Part shown: positions 33,670 to 42,514 of the stretch, in pieces
Position numbering within the stretch: the stretch's first letter is position 1
Layout of the letters: each line of letters begins with the position of its first letter
From: Chryseobacterium sp. LJ668
GTDB lineage: Bacteria > Bacteroidota > Bacteroidia > Flavobacteriales > Weeksellaceae
Assembly: GCF_019613955.1 (NCBI RefSeq)
Contig: NZ_CP080443.1
Span: forward strand, 496,001 to 560,000
DNA length: 64,000 nt
Direction: 5' to 3'
The notes under the pieces: generated by a model
Database searches by the model: none
Seen by the model: the letters and a program-made list of their open reading frames with translations, nothing else
Told to the model about the DNA's origin: nothing
Made by a program: the position numbers and the translations under genes

Positions 33670-34983
33670 ATGAAAAAACGACTTCTTAGCGTTGCAGCTG
33701 CTGCTTTTTTTGGAGTAATGCTGAATGCACAACAAATCAAATTCGAAGAATATGATTTACCAAACGGTTTACACGTAATTCTTCATCAGGATAATTCAGC
33801 ACCGGTAGTAACTACAGGTGTGATGTATCATGTAGGTGCAAAAGATGAAGTGATAGGAAGAACAGGTTTTGCTCACTTTTTTGAGCACCTATTATTTGAA
33901 GGAACTCCTAATATCAAAAGAGGAGAATGGTTTAAAATCGTTTCTTCAAACGGTGGACAAAACAATGCAAATACTACCAACGACAGAACGTATTATTACG
34001 AAACTTTCCCGTCAAATAACGAGCAATTGGGTCTTTGGATGGAAGCTGAAAGATTACGTCATGCAGAAATCAACCAGATTGGTGTAGATACACAAAGAGA
34101 AGTAGTAAAAGAAGAAAAGAGACTGCGAATGGATAATCAGCCTTATGGAAATCTTTTCACAACAGTACAAAAAAATCTTTTCACCAATCACCCTTACAAC
34201 TGGCCGACTATCGGTTCTATGGAAGATTTGAATGGAGCAAAACTGGAAGAATTCAAAGCTTTTTATAAAAAATATTACGTTCCGAACAACGCAACTTTGG
34301 TTGTAGCAGGAGACATCAAACCTGAACAGACCAAAAAATGGATTCAGGAATACTACGGTGGAATTCCTAAAGGAACTGTTTATCCTAAAAACTTCCCGAA
34401 AGATACTCCTATCACTCAGGAAAAAGAAGTAACAGCAACTGATCCGAATATCCAGCTTCCTGCTTATGTTTTCGCATACAGAACTCCAGCGAACAAAGAA
34501 AAAGATGCTTATATACTAGATATGCTTTCTTCTTACCTGAGCAGCGGAAAATCTTCAGTTTTATACAAAAAATTAGTAGATCAGGAGAAAAAAGCGCTTC
34601 AGGTACAGGCTTTCAACCAAGGCCTTGAAGATTACGGTATTTTTGCATTCTTTGCAATCCCGATGGGAGCTACTACGAAGCAGACTTTACAGGCGGACAT
34701 TGATGCTGAAATCAAAAAGCTTCAGACCACATTGATTTCTCAGGAAGATTACCAAAAACTTCAGAATCAGTTTGAGAATCAGTTTGTAAATGCTAACTCA
34801 AGCATTCAGGGAATTGCAGCTTCATTGGCTACAAACCACGTATTGATGGGAGATACAAATTTGATCAATAAAGAAATCGACATTTACAGATCTATTACTA
34901 AACAAGATCTTCAGAATGCTGCTAAAAAGTATCTTAATCCTAACCAAAGAGTAATCATTAATTACGTACCTGAAAAAAAGTAA
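33670..34983 (+). CDS. Secreted M16 zinc peptidase (catalytic subunit)
   Basis: 437 residues. Signal peptide MKKRLLSVAAAAFFGVMLNA. The inverted zinc motif HxxEH is HFFEH (69-73) in GFAHFFEHLLFEGT, with the third ligand glutamate expected near VVKEEKRL. M16 proteins of this size work in pairs, an active and an inactive subunit, in the periplasm or outer membrane and degrade peptides. The inactive partner is the next gene, 102 bp downstream. Confidence 0.94.
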   Translation: MKKRLLSVAAAAFFGVMLNAQQIKFEEYDLPNGLHVILHQDNSAPVVTTGVMYHVGAKDEVIGRTGFAHFFEHLLFEGTPNIKRGEWFKIVSSNGGQNNANTTNDRTYYYETFPSNNEQLGLWMEAERLRHAEINQIGVDTQREVVKEEKRLRMDNQPYGNLFTTVQKNLFTNHPYNWPTIGSMEDLNGAKLEEFKAFYKKYYVPNNATLVVAGDIKPEQTKKWIQEYYGGIPKGTVYPKNFPKDTPITQEKEVTATDPNIQLPAYVFAYRTPANKEKDAYILDMLSSYLSSGKSSVLYKKLVDQEKKALQVQAFNQGLEDYGIFAFFAIPMGATTKQTLQADIDAEIKKLQTTLISQEDYQKLQNQFENQFVNANSSIQGIAASLATNHVLMGDTNLINKEIDIYRSITKQDLQNAAKKYLNPNQRVIINYVPEKK

Positions 34984-35085
34984 TCATTAAATAGATTCAA
35001 GATATTAGATTTCAGACAAATGACTTCTTTAATCTTAATACAATGATCGATTTAAATAAGGATTATTAAAATTAAATTTTTACAA

Positions 35086-37131
35086 ATGAAAAAGCAATTA
35101 ACATATATAGCCGTAGCATTTTTATTTACAGGAATGCTTTCTGCGCAAAAAATTGACCTTAATGCAATGCCAAAACCGGGACCCACTCCTGCGATCAACA
35201 TTGCCCAGCCAAAAACTTTTCAGTTAAAAAACGGTTTAACTGTAATGGTCGTTGAAAACAATAAATTGCCAAGAGTCAACATGAGCCTTTCTATGGACAG
35301 ACAACCTTATTTTGAGGGTGATGTTGCAGGAGTAAGCGAAATCATGGCCGATCAGCTTGGTAACGGAACAACGACTTTAAGCAAAGACGAATTCAACAAA
35401 AAAATAGACTTTTTGGGGGCCAACTTAGGTTTCTCTTCTGCAGGAGCTTCTTCTAATTCGCTTTCAAAGTATTTTCCTGAGGTTTTAGGTTTAATGTCGG
35501 ATGCGATCATCAATCCTAAATTTTCTGCTGACGAAATTCAAAAATCTAAAGACAGAGCTATTGAAGGAATCAAAAGTGAAGAAAAAAATGCTTCATCAAT
35601 CGCTTCAAGAGTTTCGAACGCTTTGATCTACGGAAAAAATACTTCAAGAGGAGAATTTGAAACGGTAGAATCTGTAAGCAAAATCCAATTAGCTGACGTA
35701 CAGAACGTTTACAAAAAATATTACGCTCCGGATAACGCTTATCTGGTAATCGTAGGTGATGTAAAGTTTGACAAGGTAAAACCTTTGGTAGAAAAAGCAT
35801 TCAGCAACTGGAAAAAAGCCAACACTACTTTTGCTCCAATGGAACCGGCTTCTAATGTTGCAAAAACAGAGATCAACGTAGTAGATGTTCCTTCTGCCGT
35901 GCAGTCTGTAGTTTCTGTAGGAAATATCAACACGCTGAAAATGAAAGATCCTAATTATTTTCCTGCTACAATTGCCAACTACATCTTAGGTGGCGGTGGT
36001 GAAGCAAGACTTTTCATGAATCTTCGTGAGAAAAACGGCTTTACTTACGGTGCTTACTCAAGCATGAATGCGAGCAAATATTCTCCTGATTTCTCAGCTG
36101 AAGCAAGCGTTAGAAATGAAGTTACTGATAAAGCAGTAAAAGAATTCATGAATGAAATCAACGGGATTTCTACAGTGAAAGCAGACGAATTGGCAAATGC
36201 AAAAGCTAAGTTGAAAGGAAGCTTCATCATGTCACTAGAGCAGCCTGCAACAATCGCAAGATTTGCAGTAAGCCAGAAAGTAAATGATCTTCCTGCCGAT
36301 TTTTATACGAATTATTTAAAATCAATTGATAAAGTAACTGCAGCGGATGTTTCAAATGCTGTAAAAGCTACAGTTTTACCAAACCAAAGCAGAATCTTCA
36401 TCGCAGGTAAAGCGTCTGATATCTCTGAAGGTTTAGAAAAATTGGGGTACCCTGTAAAATATTATGATGCCAATGCAAATCCGGTTGCAAAACCTTCTAC
36501 TCAAAAAGTTGATGCAAGCGTAACCGTTGCTTCGGTTGTAGATAAATATATTACTGCAATCGGCGGGCAAGCAAATCTTGCAAAAGTTTCTTCTTATACA
36601 ATGAATGCTTCTATGTCTATGCAAGGTCAGACTATAGATATCAAAGCAATCAAAGCACAAGGAGGAAAAGAGCTTCAATTAGTTACTATGGGAGCAATGA
36701 CTCTTCAGAAGCAGGTTTTTGACGGAAAAACAGGATTTTCTGAGCAACAAGGTCAGAAAGTAGCAATGACAAAAGAAGAAATCGCAGACAATCTGAAAAA
36801 TACTGAACTTTTCGAAGAATTAGGTTTTGCTAAATCTGCAGATTATAAATTGGCAGGAATTGAAAAAATTAACGGAGAAGATTCTTATGCAATCAAGGCG
36901 GGCGATGAGACTCATTATTATAGCGTAAAAACCGGTTTGAAAACAGGTAAAACTGAAGTACAAAAGGCCCAGGGACAGACATTCACAGTTCCTACAACGT
37001 ATTCAAACTATAAAGATGTGGCAGGTGTGAAGATGCCTTATACCATTACGATGAGCCAGATGGGGATGGATATGACGATGAATGTAAAATCTTACGAGGT
37101 TAATCAGGCTAAAGACACTGATTTCAAATAA
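35086..37131 (+). CDS. M16 peptidase-like partner (inactive) with a C-terminal lipoprotein-sorting-like domain
   Basis: 681 residues. Signal peptide MKKQLTYIAVAFLFTGMLSA. The site of HxxEH is replaced: GVSEIMADQLGNGT has Glu85, Ala88 and Asp89 where His, Glu, His should be, so it is not catalytic. It keeps the R/Y substrate motif (EARLFMNLREKNGFTYGAYS), as in inactive partners. From about residue 480 a beta-rich domain follows (VVDKYITAIGGQANLAKVSS ... VPTTYSNYKDVAGVKMPYTI) that resembles LolA/outer-membrane lipoprotein-sorting folds. A terminator follows at 37146. Confidence 0.92.
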   Translation: MKKQLTYIAVAFLFTGMLSAQKIDLNAMPKPGPTPAINIAQPKTFQLKNGLTVMVVENNKLPRVNMSLSMDRQPYFEGDVAGVSEIMADQLGNGTTTLSKDEFNKKIDFLGANLGFSSAGASSNSLSKYFPEVLGLMSDAIINPKFSADEIQKSKDRAIEGIKSEEKNASSIASRVSNALIYGKNTSRGEFETVESVSKIQLADVQNVYKKYYAPDNAYLVIVGDVKFDKVKPLVEKAFSNWKKANTTFAPMEPASNVAKTEINVVDVPSAVQSVVSVGNINTLKMKDPNYFPATIANYILGGGGEARLFMNLREKNGFTYGAYSSMNASKYSPDFSAEASVRNEVTDKAVKEFMNEINGISTVKADELANAKAKLKGSFIMSLEQPATIARFAVSQKVNDLPADFYTNYLKSIDKVTAADVSNAVKATVLPNQSRIFIAGKASDISEGLEKLGYPVKYYDANANPVAKPSTQKVDASVTVASVVDKYITAIGGQANLAKVSSYTMNASMSMQGQTIDIKAIKAQGGKELQLVTMGAMTLQKQVFDGKTGFSEQQGQKVAMTKEEIADNLKNTELFEELGFAKSADYKLAGIEKINGEDSYAIKAGDETHYYSVKTGLKTGKTEVQKAQGQTFTVPTTYSNYKDVAGVKMPYTITMSQMGMDMTMNVKSYEVNQAKDTDFK

Positions 37132-37145
37132 GAACTCAACATAGC

Positions 37146-37183
37146 ATAAAAAAAGCGGTGACAATTGTTGCCGCTTTTTCTTT
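37146..37183 (+). terminator. Terminator after the M16 pair
   Basis: AAAAAGCGGTGACAA pairs with TTGTTGCCGCTTTTT with one mismatch, followed by a T-rich tract. Confidence 0.8.
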
Positions 37184-37198
37184 TTAGTGAAATCTTAT

Positions 37199-37229
37199 TT
37201 TGCGGTTCTGCAAAAAAACATTAAATTTG
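37199..37229 (+). promoter_or_regulatory. Promoter of secG
   Basis: TTTG (37199-37202), 19 bp, TAAATTTG (37222-37229): full Bacteroidota consensus, about 25 nt before the ATG at 37255. Confidence 0.75.
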
Positions 37230-37254
37230 CCCATTCAAAAAGATATTAGAATTA

Positions 37255-37602
37255 ATGGATACTATATTTACACTATTGATGGTTCTTATTATGATTGCCA
37301 GCATTTTATTGGTAATCGTTGTTATGGCTCAAAATCCTAAAGGAGGCGGCCTTTCAAGTACATTCGGAGGTGCGTCTTCTGCACAGTTCGGAGTGCAGAG
37401 AACCAACGACTTCATGGAAAAATCTACATGGACTTTGGGAGCGACAATTATCGTTCTGATTTTAATCAGCGTAGTGGTAACAGGGAAACCTAAACAAACT
37501 GCACCGGGAATTCCACCAATGCCAAAAACTGAAGCTCCTGCTAATCAAACAGCTCCTGCTTCTAAAACTACAGCTCCGGTAAATGTTCCGGCTACTAAAT
37601 AA
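37255..37602 (+). CDS. secG: Preprotein translocase subunit SecG
   Basis: 115 residues. Two membrane helices (about 3-24 and 57-76) flank MAQNPKGGGLSSTFGGASSA, the SecG signature loop. A Pro/Ala/Thr-rich tail (about 80-115) is an extension common in Bacteroidota. Part of the SecYEG export channel in the inner membrane. Its own consensus promoter and terminator make it monocistronic. Confidence 0.95.
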   Translation: MDTIFTLLMVLIMIASILLVIVVMAQNPKGGGLSSTFGGASSAQFGVQRTNDFMEKSTWTLGATIIVLILISVVVTGKPKQTAPGIPPMPKTEAPANQTAPASKTTAPVNVPATK

Positions 37603-37623
37603 GAAATTATTTTCAAGATAAAT

Positions 37624-37657
37624 AAAAAAGCAACTTAATGAATTGAGTTGCTTTTTT
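37624..37657. terminator. Bidirectional terminator between secG and the glycosyltransferase
   Basis: AAAAAAGCAACTTAATG pairs with AATTGAGTTGCTTTTTT (one mismatch), T-tracts on both strands, between convergent genes. Confidence 0.85.
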
Positions 37658-38495
37658 ATTTGAGTTTAATAAGCTCTATCTTGTGTCTTAATTTTAAACC
37701 GGCCTTAAGAAATGAATATTGTAGAGGTTTACTCTTGCGGTAGTATTTATCAATGAAAATCTGCATTGCTCCGTAAAATCTTTCGAGATAAATTTTATCT
37801 TTTATTGTGCTTTCGCCTTTATGATGAAGGATTGACGCTTTTCCATAATAATAATTCTGATAACCGCTTTTCAATAAAGTATAGCACAGATCAATGTCTT
37901 CACCGTACATAAAGTATTTTTCATCAAAACCGCCAACTTTTTGATAAACTTCTCTTTTAACAAGGAAAAATGCACCGGTAATCACTTCTATTTCTGCAAT
38001 TTCAAATTCTTCAACATCATTTCGGTAATATGATTTTGAATTTTTCTTTTTGAAATTTGTAAACAGCTTTTCGAAAGAATTGAAAGTATCCGGAACAGAA
38101 CGTTTGCTTTCCGGTAGAAAATTTCCGTTAGCATCATGCATCCTTACGCCTAAACAGCCAAAATTGGTTTTAGAATCGGCAAAATTCAAAATTTGATTTA
38201 AATAAAAACCTTCCAATTCGGTATCCGGATTTAAAATTAAAAGATATTCACCATTAGCTGTATCAATCGCTTTATTATTTGCTATCGCAAAACCTTCATT
38301 TTTTTCGGATGAAATAAATTTCACTTCCGAAAATTCTGAGATAAGCTCGCCCCACGAACTGTCGGTAGATTTGTTATCAATTACAATGATTTCGTAGTCG
38401 ATTTCTTCGGCATATCTGTGAATGGACTGGAGACATTTTCTCAAAAGCTGAGTCACATTATAATTAACGATAACGATTGAAAGTTTTTGAGTCAT
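37656..38495 (-). CDS. Glycosyltransferase family 2 (rhamnosyltransferase-like)
   Basis: 279 residues from MTQKLSIVIVNYN. A longer frame to 38561 only overlaps recR. Typical GT-A features: NYNVTQLLRKCLQSI, IDNKSTDSSW, a DxD-like NPDTELEG, ITGAFFLVKREVYQKVGGFD and FMYGEDIDLCYTLLKSG. Transfers a sugar to an envelope polysaccharide or lipid. It starts 1 bp after the recR stop, so they are co-transcribed. Confidence 0.92.
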   Translation of the reverse strand: MTQKLSIVIVNYNVTQLLRKCLQSIHRYAEEIDYEIIVIDNKSTDSSWGELISEFSEVKFISSEKNEGFAIANNKAIDTANGEYLLILNPDTELEGFYLNQILNFADSKTNFGCLGVRMHDANGNFLPESKRSVPDTFNSFEKLFTNFKKKNSKSYYRNDVEEFEIAEIEVITGAFFLVKREVYQKVGGFDEKYFMYGEDIDLCYTLLKSGYQNYYYGKASILHHKGESTIKDKIYLERFYGAMQIFIDKYYRKSKPLQYSFLKAGLKLRHKIELIKLK

Positions 38496-38496
38496 T

Positions 38497-39108
38497 TTAA
38501 TCTTTTTCGTTATATGGAAGCCTGTTGGTGATCGATCTTCCCAAGGAAATTTCGTCAGCATATTCTAATTCATCACCTACCGAGATTCCCCGTGCAATAC
38601 TTGAAAACTGAATGCCCGAATTTTTGAATTTTTTATAAATATAATAAGCGGTGGTATCACCTTCCATCGTAGCACTCAAGGCAAAAATAAATTCTTTTGC
38701 GTGGCCGTGCTGCAGTTTTTTTTCAATACTTGGAATATTCAGCTGATGAGGTCCCACACCTTCCATCGGAGAAATTTTTCCTCCTAAAATCAAATATTTT
38801 CCTCTATATTTTCCGGTATTTTCTATAGCAATGACGTCACGCACATCTTCAACAATGCAAATCAGCTCATCACTGCGTTTATCGTTGCTGCAGATTTCGC
38901 AGATATCAAAATCTGAAAAATTATGACATTCTTTGCAATATTTGATTTCATTGACCAGATTGATAATAGAATTTCCCAAACCTGTCGCCCTGGAATTAGG
39001 CTGTTTAAGTAAATGAAGCGCAAGACGCAATGCCGTTTTCCTGCCAATTCCCGGAAGTCCGGAAATTTCCTCAACTGCTTTTGCCAATACCTTACTTGGA
39101 TAATCCAT
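38497..39108 (-). CDS. recR: Recombination protein RecR
   Basis: 203 residues. Helix-hairpin-helix (LPGIGRKTALRLALHLL), a Cys4 zinc finger (CKECHNFSDFDICEIC), and a Toprim domain (CIVEDVRDVIAIENTGKYRG). Binds gapped DNA with RecO and RecF in the RecA-loading pathway. Predicted leaderless transcript: the -7 box ends 4 nt before the ATG. Confidence 0.96.
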   Translation of the reverse strand: MDYPSKVLAKAVEEISGLPGIGRKTALRLALHLLKQPNSRATGLGNSIINLVNEIKYCKECHNFSDFDICEICSNDKRSDELICIVEDVRDVIAIENTGKYRGKYLILGGKISPMEGVGPHQLNIPSIEKKLQHGHAKEFIFALSATMEGDTTAYYIYKKFKNSGIQFSSIARGISVGDELEYADEISLGRSITNRLPYNEKD

Positions 39109-39112
39109 AGAG

Positions 39113-39120
39113 CAAAAATA
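39113..39120 (-). promoter_or_regulatory. -7 element 4 nt before the recR start
   Basis: Reads TATTTTTG on the minus strand and ends 4 nt before the ATG at 39108. No -33 TTTG visible. Confidence 0.5.
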
Positions 39121-39226
39121 AGAATTATAGTTGAGAATTTTAAGATTGTAATCCGGAGAAGCATCACATTCTGATTATAAAAATTCTCTTTTTAAATGTT
39201 TTAATCTTTAAATTATTTAAAACCAT

Positions 39227-39234
39227 TATCTTTG
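39227..39234 (+). promoter_or_regulatory. -7 element of the LURP-one-like gene
   Basis: TATCTTTG, exact TAnnTTTG, 34 bp before the ATG at 39269. Confidence 0.45.
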
Positions 39235-39268
39235 ATCATCAAAATATTAAACAGAAAAATAAACTTTA

Positions 39269-39871
39269 ATGGTACTTAACAACTTAAATTATCCGCTGGA
39301 TTTTAAATTTAAAATTACAACGCTAGCCAGCGATTTCAACATAACAGACAGACAGGGAAACTCTGTAGCTTATGTGCGTCAGAAAATGTTTAAGCTGAAG
39401 GAAGATGTGATTGTTTTCAATGACGAAAGCAAGACAAAAGAACTTTTCAGAATTCAGGCCAACCAATGGATTGATTTTAATGCATCTTATTCTATAAAAG
39501 ATACCCTAGGAAAGAACTTTGGTAGATTAGCAAGAAAAGGAATGCGTTCTATTTGGAAATCAACCTATGACATTTTAGATGAAAATGACCAAGCAAAATT
39601 TACGCTTAGCGAGGATAATGCTTGGGTAAAGTTTTTCGACGGAATGGTGGGTGAAATCCCTATTATCGGAATGTTTACAGGATACTTTCTAAACCCCTCT
39701 TACACTGTAAAAGGCAGTGACGGAAAAGATTATTTTAAATTAAAAAAAATGCCTTCCATGTTTGGAAGAAGATTTCAGCTTGACAGACTGATTGATATCG
39801 ATGACCAGGATGAAAGTTTAGTCGTTCTTTCTCTATTGATGATGGTTCTTCTTGAGAGATCAAGAGGATAA
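39269..39871 (+). CDS. LURP-one-related/phospholipid scramblase-like protein
   Basis: 200 residues. Beta-rich, with short repeated strands such as FNITDRQGNSVAYVRQKMF and IVFNDESKTKELFRIQ that fit the Tubby C-terminal-like (LURP-one/scramblase) fold. The segment IPIIGMFTGYFLNPSY is mildly hydrophobic. No catalytic motif. Followed 38 bp later by a lipoprotein gene. Role unknown; the fold can bind membrane lipid. Confidence 0.72.
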   Translation: MVLNNLNYPLDFKFKITTLASDFNITDRQGNSVAYVRQKMFKLKEDVIVFNDESKTKELFRIQANQWIDFNASYSIKDTLGKNFGRLARKGMRSIWKSTYDILDENDQAKFTLSEDNAWVKFFDGMVGEIPIIGMFTGYFLNPSYTVKGSDGKDYFKLKKMPSMFGRRFQLDRLIDIDDQDESLVVLSLLMMVLLERSRG

Positions 39872-39909
39872 GCTAAGCATTTTGCTTTTAAATTAAAAAT
39901 AAATTTCAA

Positions 39910-40401
39910 ATGAAATATCTTATCATTATTTGTTTTGCTCTGACTCTGATTGCCTGTAAAAGGGAGAAAGAAACAATTTCAAATTCAGCAAAAAAAGATT
40001 CGGTAAACATTACTCAGGATTCTGTAAAAACAGATGCTAAACCTGCTAATATTTTAGTAGATATATTTCCTTTTCCGAAAGAAATCAAAGAATGCTCTTG
40101 TTATTTTGCGAGAAACAAAGCAGATTTTGAAAACGAAAAATACATTTACGCCGATGATGCAGGGAAAACCGCTTACATGAAACTCGACGGCAAAAGAATT
40201 GCAATGAATCTGATTTCTTCTAGCGACATGGAAGTAGATGAAGAACTCAACAAAGAAATTGAAAATGAGAATTATAAAATCTCTGTGAGAGGCAAGAAAA
40301 TAAAGAATGAAGAGGTTCTACTTTTTGAAGGTACTTTAACCATTGAAAAACCAGACGGAAGCATTACGACGATGCCAATTTATGGCGAGTGCGGATGCTA
40401 G
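39910..40401 (+). CDS. Lipoprotein of unknown function
   Basis: 163 residues, signal peptide MKYLIIICFALTLIAC (lipobox LIAC). After a Lys/Ser/Thr-rich linker the domain has FPKEIKECSCYFARNKADFE and IYADDAGKTAYMKLDGKRIA, and ends YGECGC. Several cysteines (about 4) in the mature part might be disulfide-bonded. A hairpin terminator follows at 40431. Confidence 0.82.
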   Translation: MKYLIIICFALTLIACKREKETISNSAKKDSVNITQDSVKTDAKPANILVDIFPFPKEIKECSCYFARNKADFENEKYIYADDAGKTAYMKLDGKRIAMNLISSSDMEVDEELNKEIENENYKISVRGKKIKNEEVLLFEGTLTIEKPDGSITTMPIYGECGC

Positions 40402-40430
40402 ATAATTAGTTAGTAATTAGTAAAAATACA

Positions 40431-40457
40431 GCTCCTGAATTTCGGGAGCATTTTTTA
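40431..40457 (+). terminator. Terminator after the lipoprotein gene
   Basis: GCTCCTGAA pairs with TTCGGGAGC, followed by ATTTTTT. Confidence 0.75.
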
Positions 40458-40528
40458 TTTTTTTATTTGTCATATGCAATCGCCAAGTTTTAGTTTGGTA
40501 TTTTCGTTTCTAAATCATAGCGATTTTG

Positions 40529-40536
40529 TAATTTTG
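40529..40536 (+). promoter_or_regulatory. -7 element of pepD
   Basis: TAATTTTG, exact TAnnTTTG, 14 bp before the ATG at 40551. Confidence 0.5.
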
Positions 40537-40550
40537 ATAAAAATAAATTT

Positions 40551-41996
40551 ATGGAACTATCAAACATAGAACCGCAGATCATTTGGAAGAATTTTTCCAA
40601 ATTAAATGCTGTTCCGAGACCGTCTAAAAAAGAAGGAAAAGTAATCGCTTTCATCAAAGAATTCGGTGAAAATTTAGGTTTAGAAACTACGGTTGATGAA
40701 GTAGGAAATGTAATAATTAAAAAACCTGCCACTGCAGGAATGGAAAACCGTAAATCCGTCGTGATGCAGTCGCATCTTGATATGGTTTGTCAGAAAAATA
40801 ACGATGTAAATTTCGATTTTGAAACTCAGGGAATTCAAATGGAAGTTGACGGTGACTGGGTTAAAGCAAAAGGAACCACTCTAGGTGCAGACAACGGTTT
40901 AGGCGTTGCAACCATCATGTCAATTCTTGAAAGTTCTGATATTCCGCACCCTGATTTGGAGGCACTTTTTACCATTGATGAAGAAACGGGAATGACTGGA
41001 GCGTTAGGTCTAAAACCGGGTCAATTATCCGGGCAAATCCTTTTAAATCTGGATACAGAAGAAGATGACGAAATAGATATTGGTTGTGCAGGCGGAATTG
41101 ATGTAACGGTAAGTAAAAACTATTCTACAGAAGCTTCTAACGGACAAATTGCAAGAATTGAAGTGAAAGGATTGCAGGGTGGACATTCAGGAATGGATAT
41201 TCACAAAGGTTTCGGGAATGCCAATATTATTCTGGGAAGGATTTTGTATAAAGCTTTAGGAAACCAAAACATTCAGTTGATTTCTATCGACGGTGGCAGT
41301 TTAAGAAATGCCATTCCAAGAGAAGCTGTGGCTGTGATTTCTGTAAGAAACTCAGGAGAATTTATTGAGAATGTAGCCGATGGAATTAAAAAAGAAATTT
41401 TAGAAGAATTTGCTTCTATCGAGGCAGGACTTCAAATCAATATTGAAAATTCTACAAGCTCAGACAAAGCACTATCTGAGGAAGATTCAAAGAAAATTAT
41501 TTTAGTTTTAAAATCCCTTCACAACGGAGTTTACAGAATGAGCCCTGATGTTAAGGATTTGGTAGAATCATCAAACAATGTAGCTAGAGTTGAATTGAAG
41601 GAAGGTGGTTTAAAAATTTTGAACCTTTCCAGATCATCGGTTGATTCATCTAAAGATTCTGTTGCCGAGCAATTAAAATCAGTATCAGAATTGGCAGGAA
41701 TGAATGTAGAATTCAGTGGTTCTTATCCCGGCTGGAAACCAAAACCAGGTTCTGAAATCGTACAGCTGATGGAAAAAATCTATATCGAAAACTTTACAGA
41801 AACCCCTCATGTTGTAGCTTGCCATGCTGGATTAGAATGCGGAATCATCGGTGCCAATTATCCTGAAATGGAAATGGTAAGTTTTGGCCCAACTATTAGA
41901 GGAGCTCATTCGCCTGACGAAAAAGCAAATATTTCTTCGACACAAAAATTCTGGAGTTTTACAAAAGATATTTTAGCGAATATTCCTTTAAAATAA
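40551..41996 (+). CDS. pepD: Aminoacyl-histidine dipeptidase (M20)
   Basis: 481 residues. M20 metal site: QSHLDMVCQK, LGADNGLGVA, TIDEETGMTGA and NLDTEEDDEIDIGCAGG; a second His near GAHSPDE at the end. The dimerisation domain is inserted at about 190-380. Cytosolic dipeptidase with broad specificity including Xaa-His. Terminator at 42015. Confidence 0.95.
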   Translation: MELSNIEPQIIWKNFSKLNAVPRPSKKEGKVIAFIKEFGENLGLETTVDEVGNVIIKKPATAGMENRKSVVMQSHLDMVCQKNNDVNFDFETQGIQMEVDGDWVKAKGTTLGADNGLGVATIMSILESSDIPHPDLEALFTIDEETGMTGALGLKPGQLSGQILLNLDTEEDDEIDIGCAGGIDVTVSKNYSTEASNGQIARIEVKGLQGGHSGMDIHKGFGNANIILGRILYKALGNQNIQLISIDGGSLRNAIPREAVAVISVRNSGEFIENVADGIKKEILEEFASIEAGLQINIENSTSSDKALSEEDSKKIILVLKSLHNGVYRMSPDVKDLVESSNNVARVELKEGGLKILNLSRSSVDSSKDSVAEQLKSVSELAGMNVEFSGSYPGWKPKPGSEIVQLMEKIYIENFTETPHVVACHAGLECGIIGANYPEMEMVSFGPTIRGAHSPDEKANISSTQKFWSFTKDILANIPLK

Positions 41997-42014
41997 AGAT
42001 AAATCACCATATTG

Positions 42015-42050
42015 AAATATCCAAATCATTTGATTTGGATATTTTTATTT
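42015..42050 (+). terminator. Terminator after pepD
   Basis: AAATATCCAAATCA (42015-42028) pairs perfectly with TGATTTGGATATTT (42031-42044), followed by T-rich DNA. Confidence 0.85.
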
Positions 42051-42070
42051 GAACCATTAAAATTTTAAGA

Positions 42071-42103
42071 AAAAAACTCCTAAAAACAATTTAGGGAGTT
42101 TAT
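42071..42103 (-). terminator. Terminator after the ferredoxin gene
   Basis: On the minus strand AAACTCCCTAAA pairs with TTTAGGAGTTT, followed by a long T-tract. Confidence 0.8.
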
Positions 42104-42123
42104 ATTTTCTTAGTAAAGATTTT

Positions 42124-42453
42124 CTAAGGATAAGGTGCAATCTCCACTTCAAGACCTTCCATAGCATCTGCAATATGAAGCTGACAGCCTAATCTGCTGT
42201 TTGGCTGTACGTGAAATGCTTCACCAAGCATTGCATCTTCCTCATCACCCATCGGCTCAAGTCCCGGATCTTGAATCACATAGACCTGACATGAGGCACA
42301 CATGGCCATTCCGCCGCAGACTCCGATCGTTCCTTCCTCTGCCAATTCATAAGAACGGATGATTTCCATTAAATTCATTGACATATCTGTAGGCGCTACG
42401 ATATCGTGGGTCAAACCTTCCCTGTCAGTGATTCTTATATTTATATCGCTCAT
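42124..42453 (-). CDS. [2Fe-2S] ferredoxin, adrenodoxin type
   Basis: 109 residues from MSDINIRITDREG. The cluster ligands are Cys46, Cys52, Cys55 (GVCGGMAMCASC) and Cys90 (RLGCQL), the adrenodoxin spacing. A 12-residue longer frame start (42489) adds nothing plausible. It is 61 bp downstream of the reductase gene on the same strand, which should reduce it. It could serve iron-sulfur assembly or a P450/Rieske oxygenase. Confidence 0.93.
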   Translation of the reverse strand: MSDINIRITDREGLTHDIVAPTDMSMNLMEIIRSYELAEEGTIGVCGGMAMCASCQVYVIQDPGLEPMGDEEDAMLGEAFHVQPNSRLGCQLHIADAMEGLEVEIAPYP

Positions 42454-42514
42454 TTTGTTGATTGATGGTTGATGCTTTCTGTTTAACAATTGATAACAAA
42501 TACTGACAACTGAA

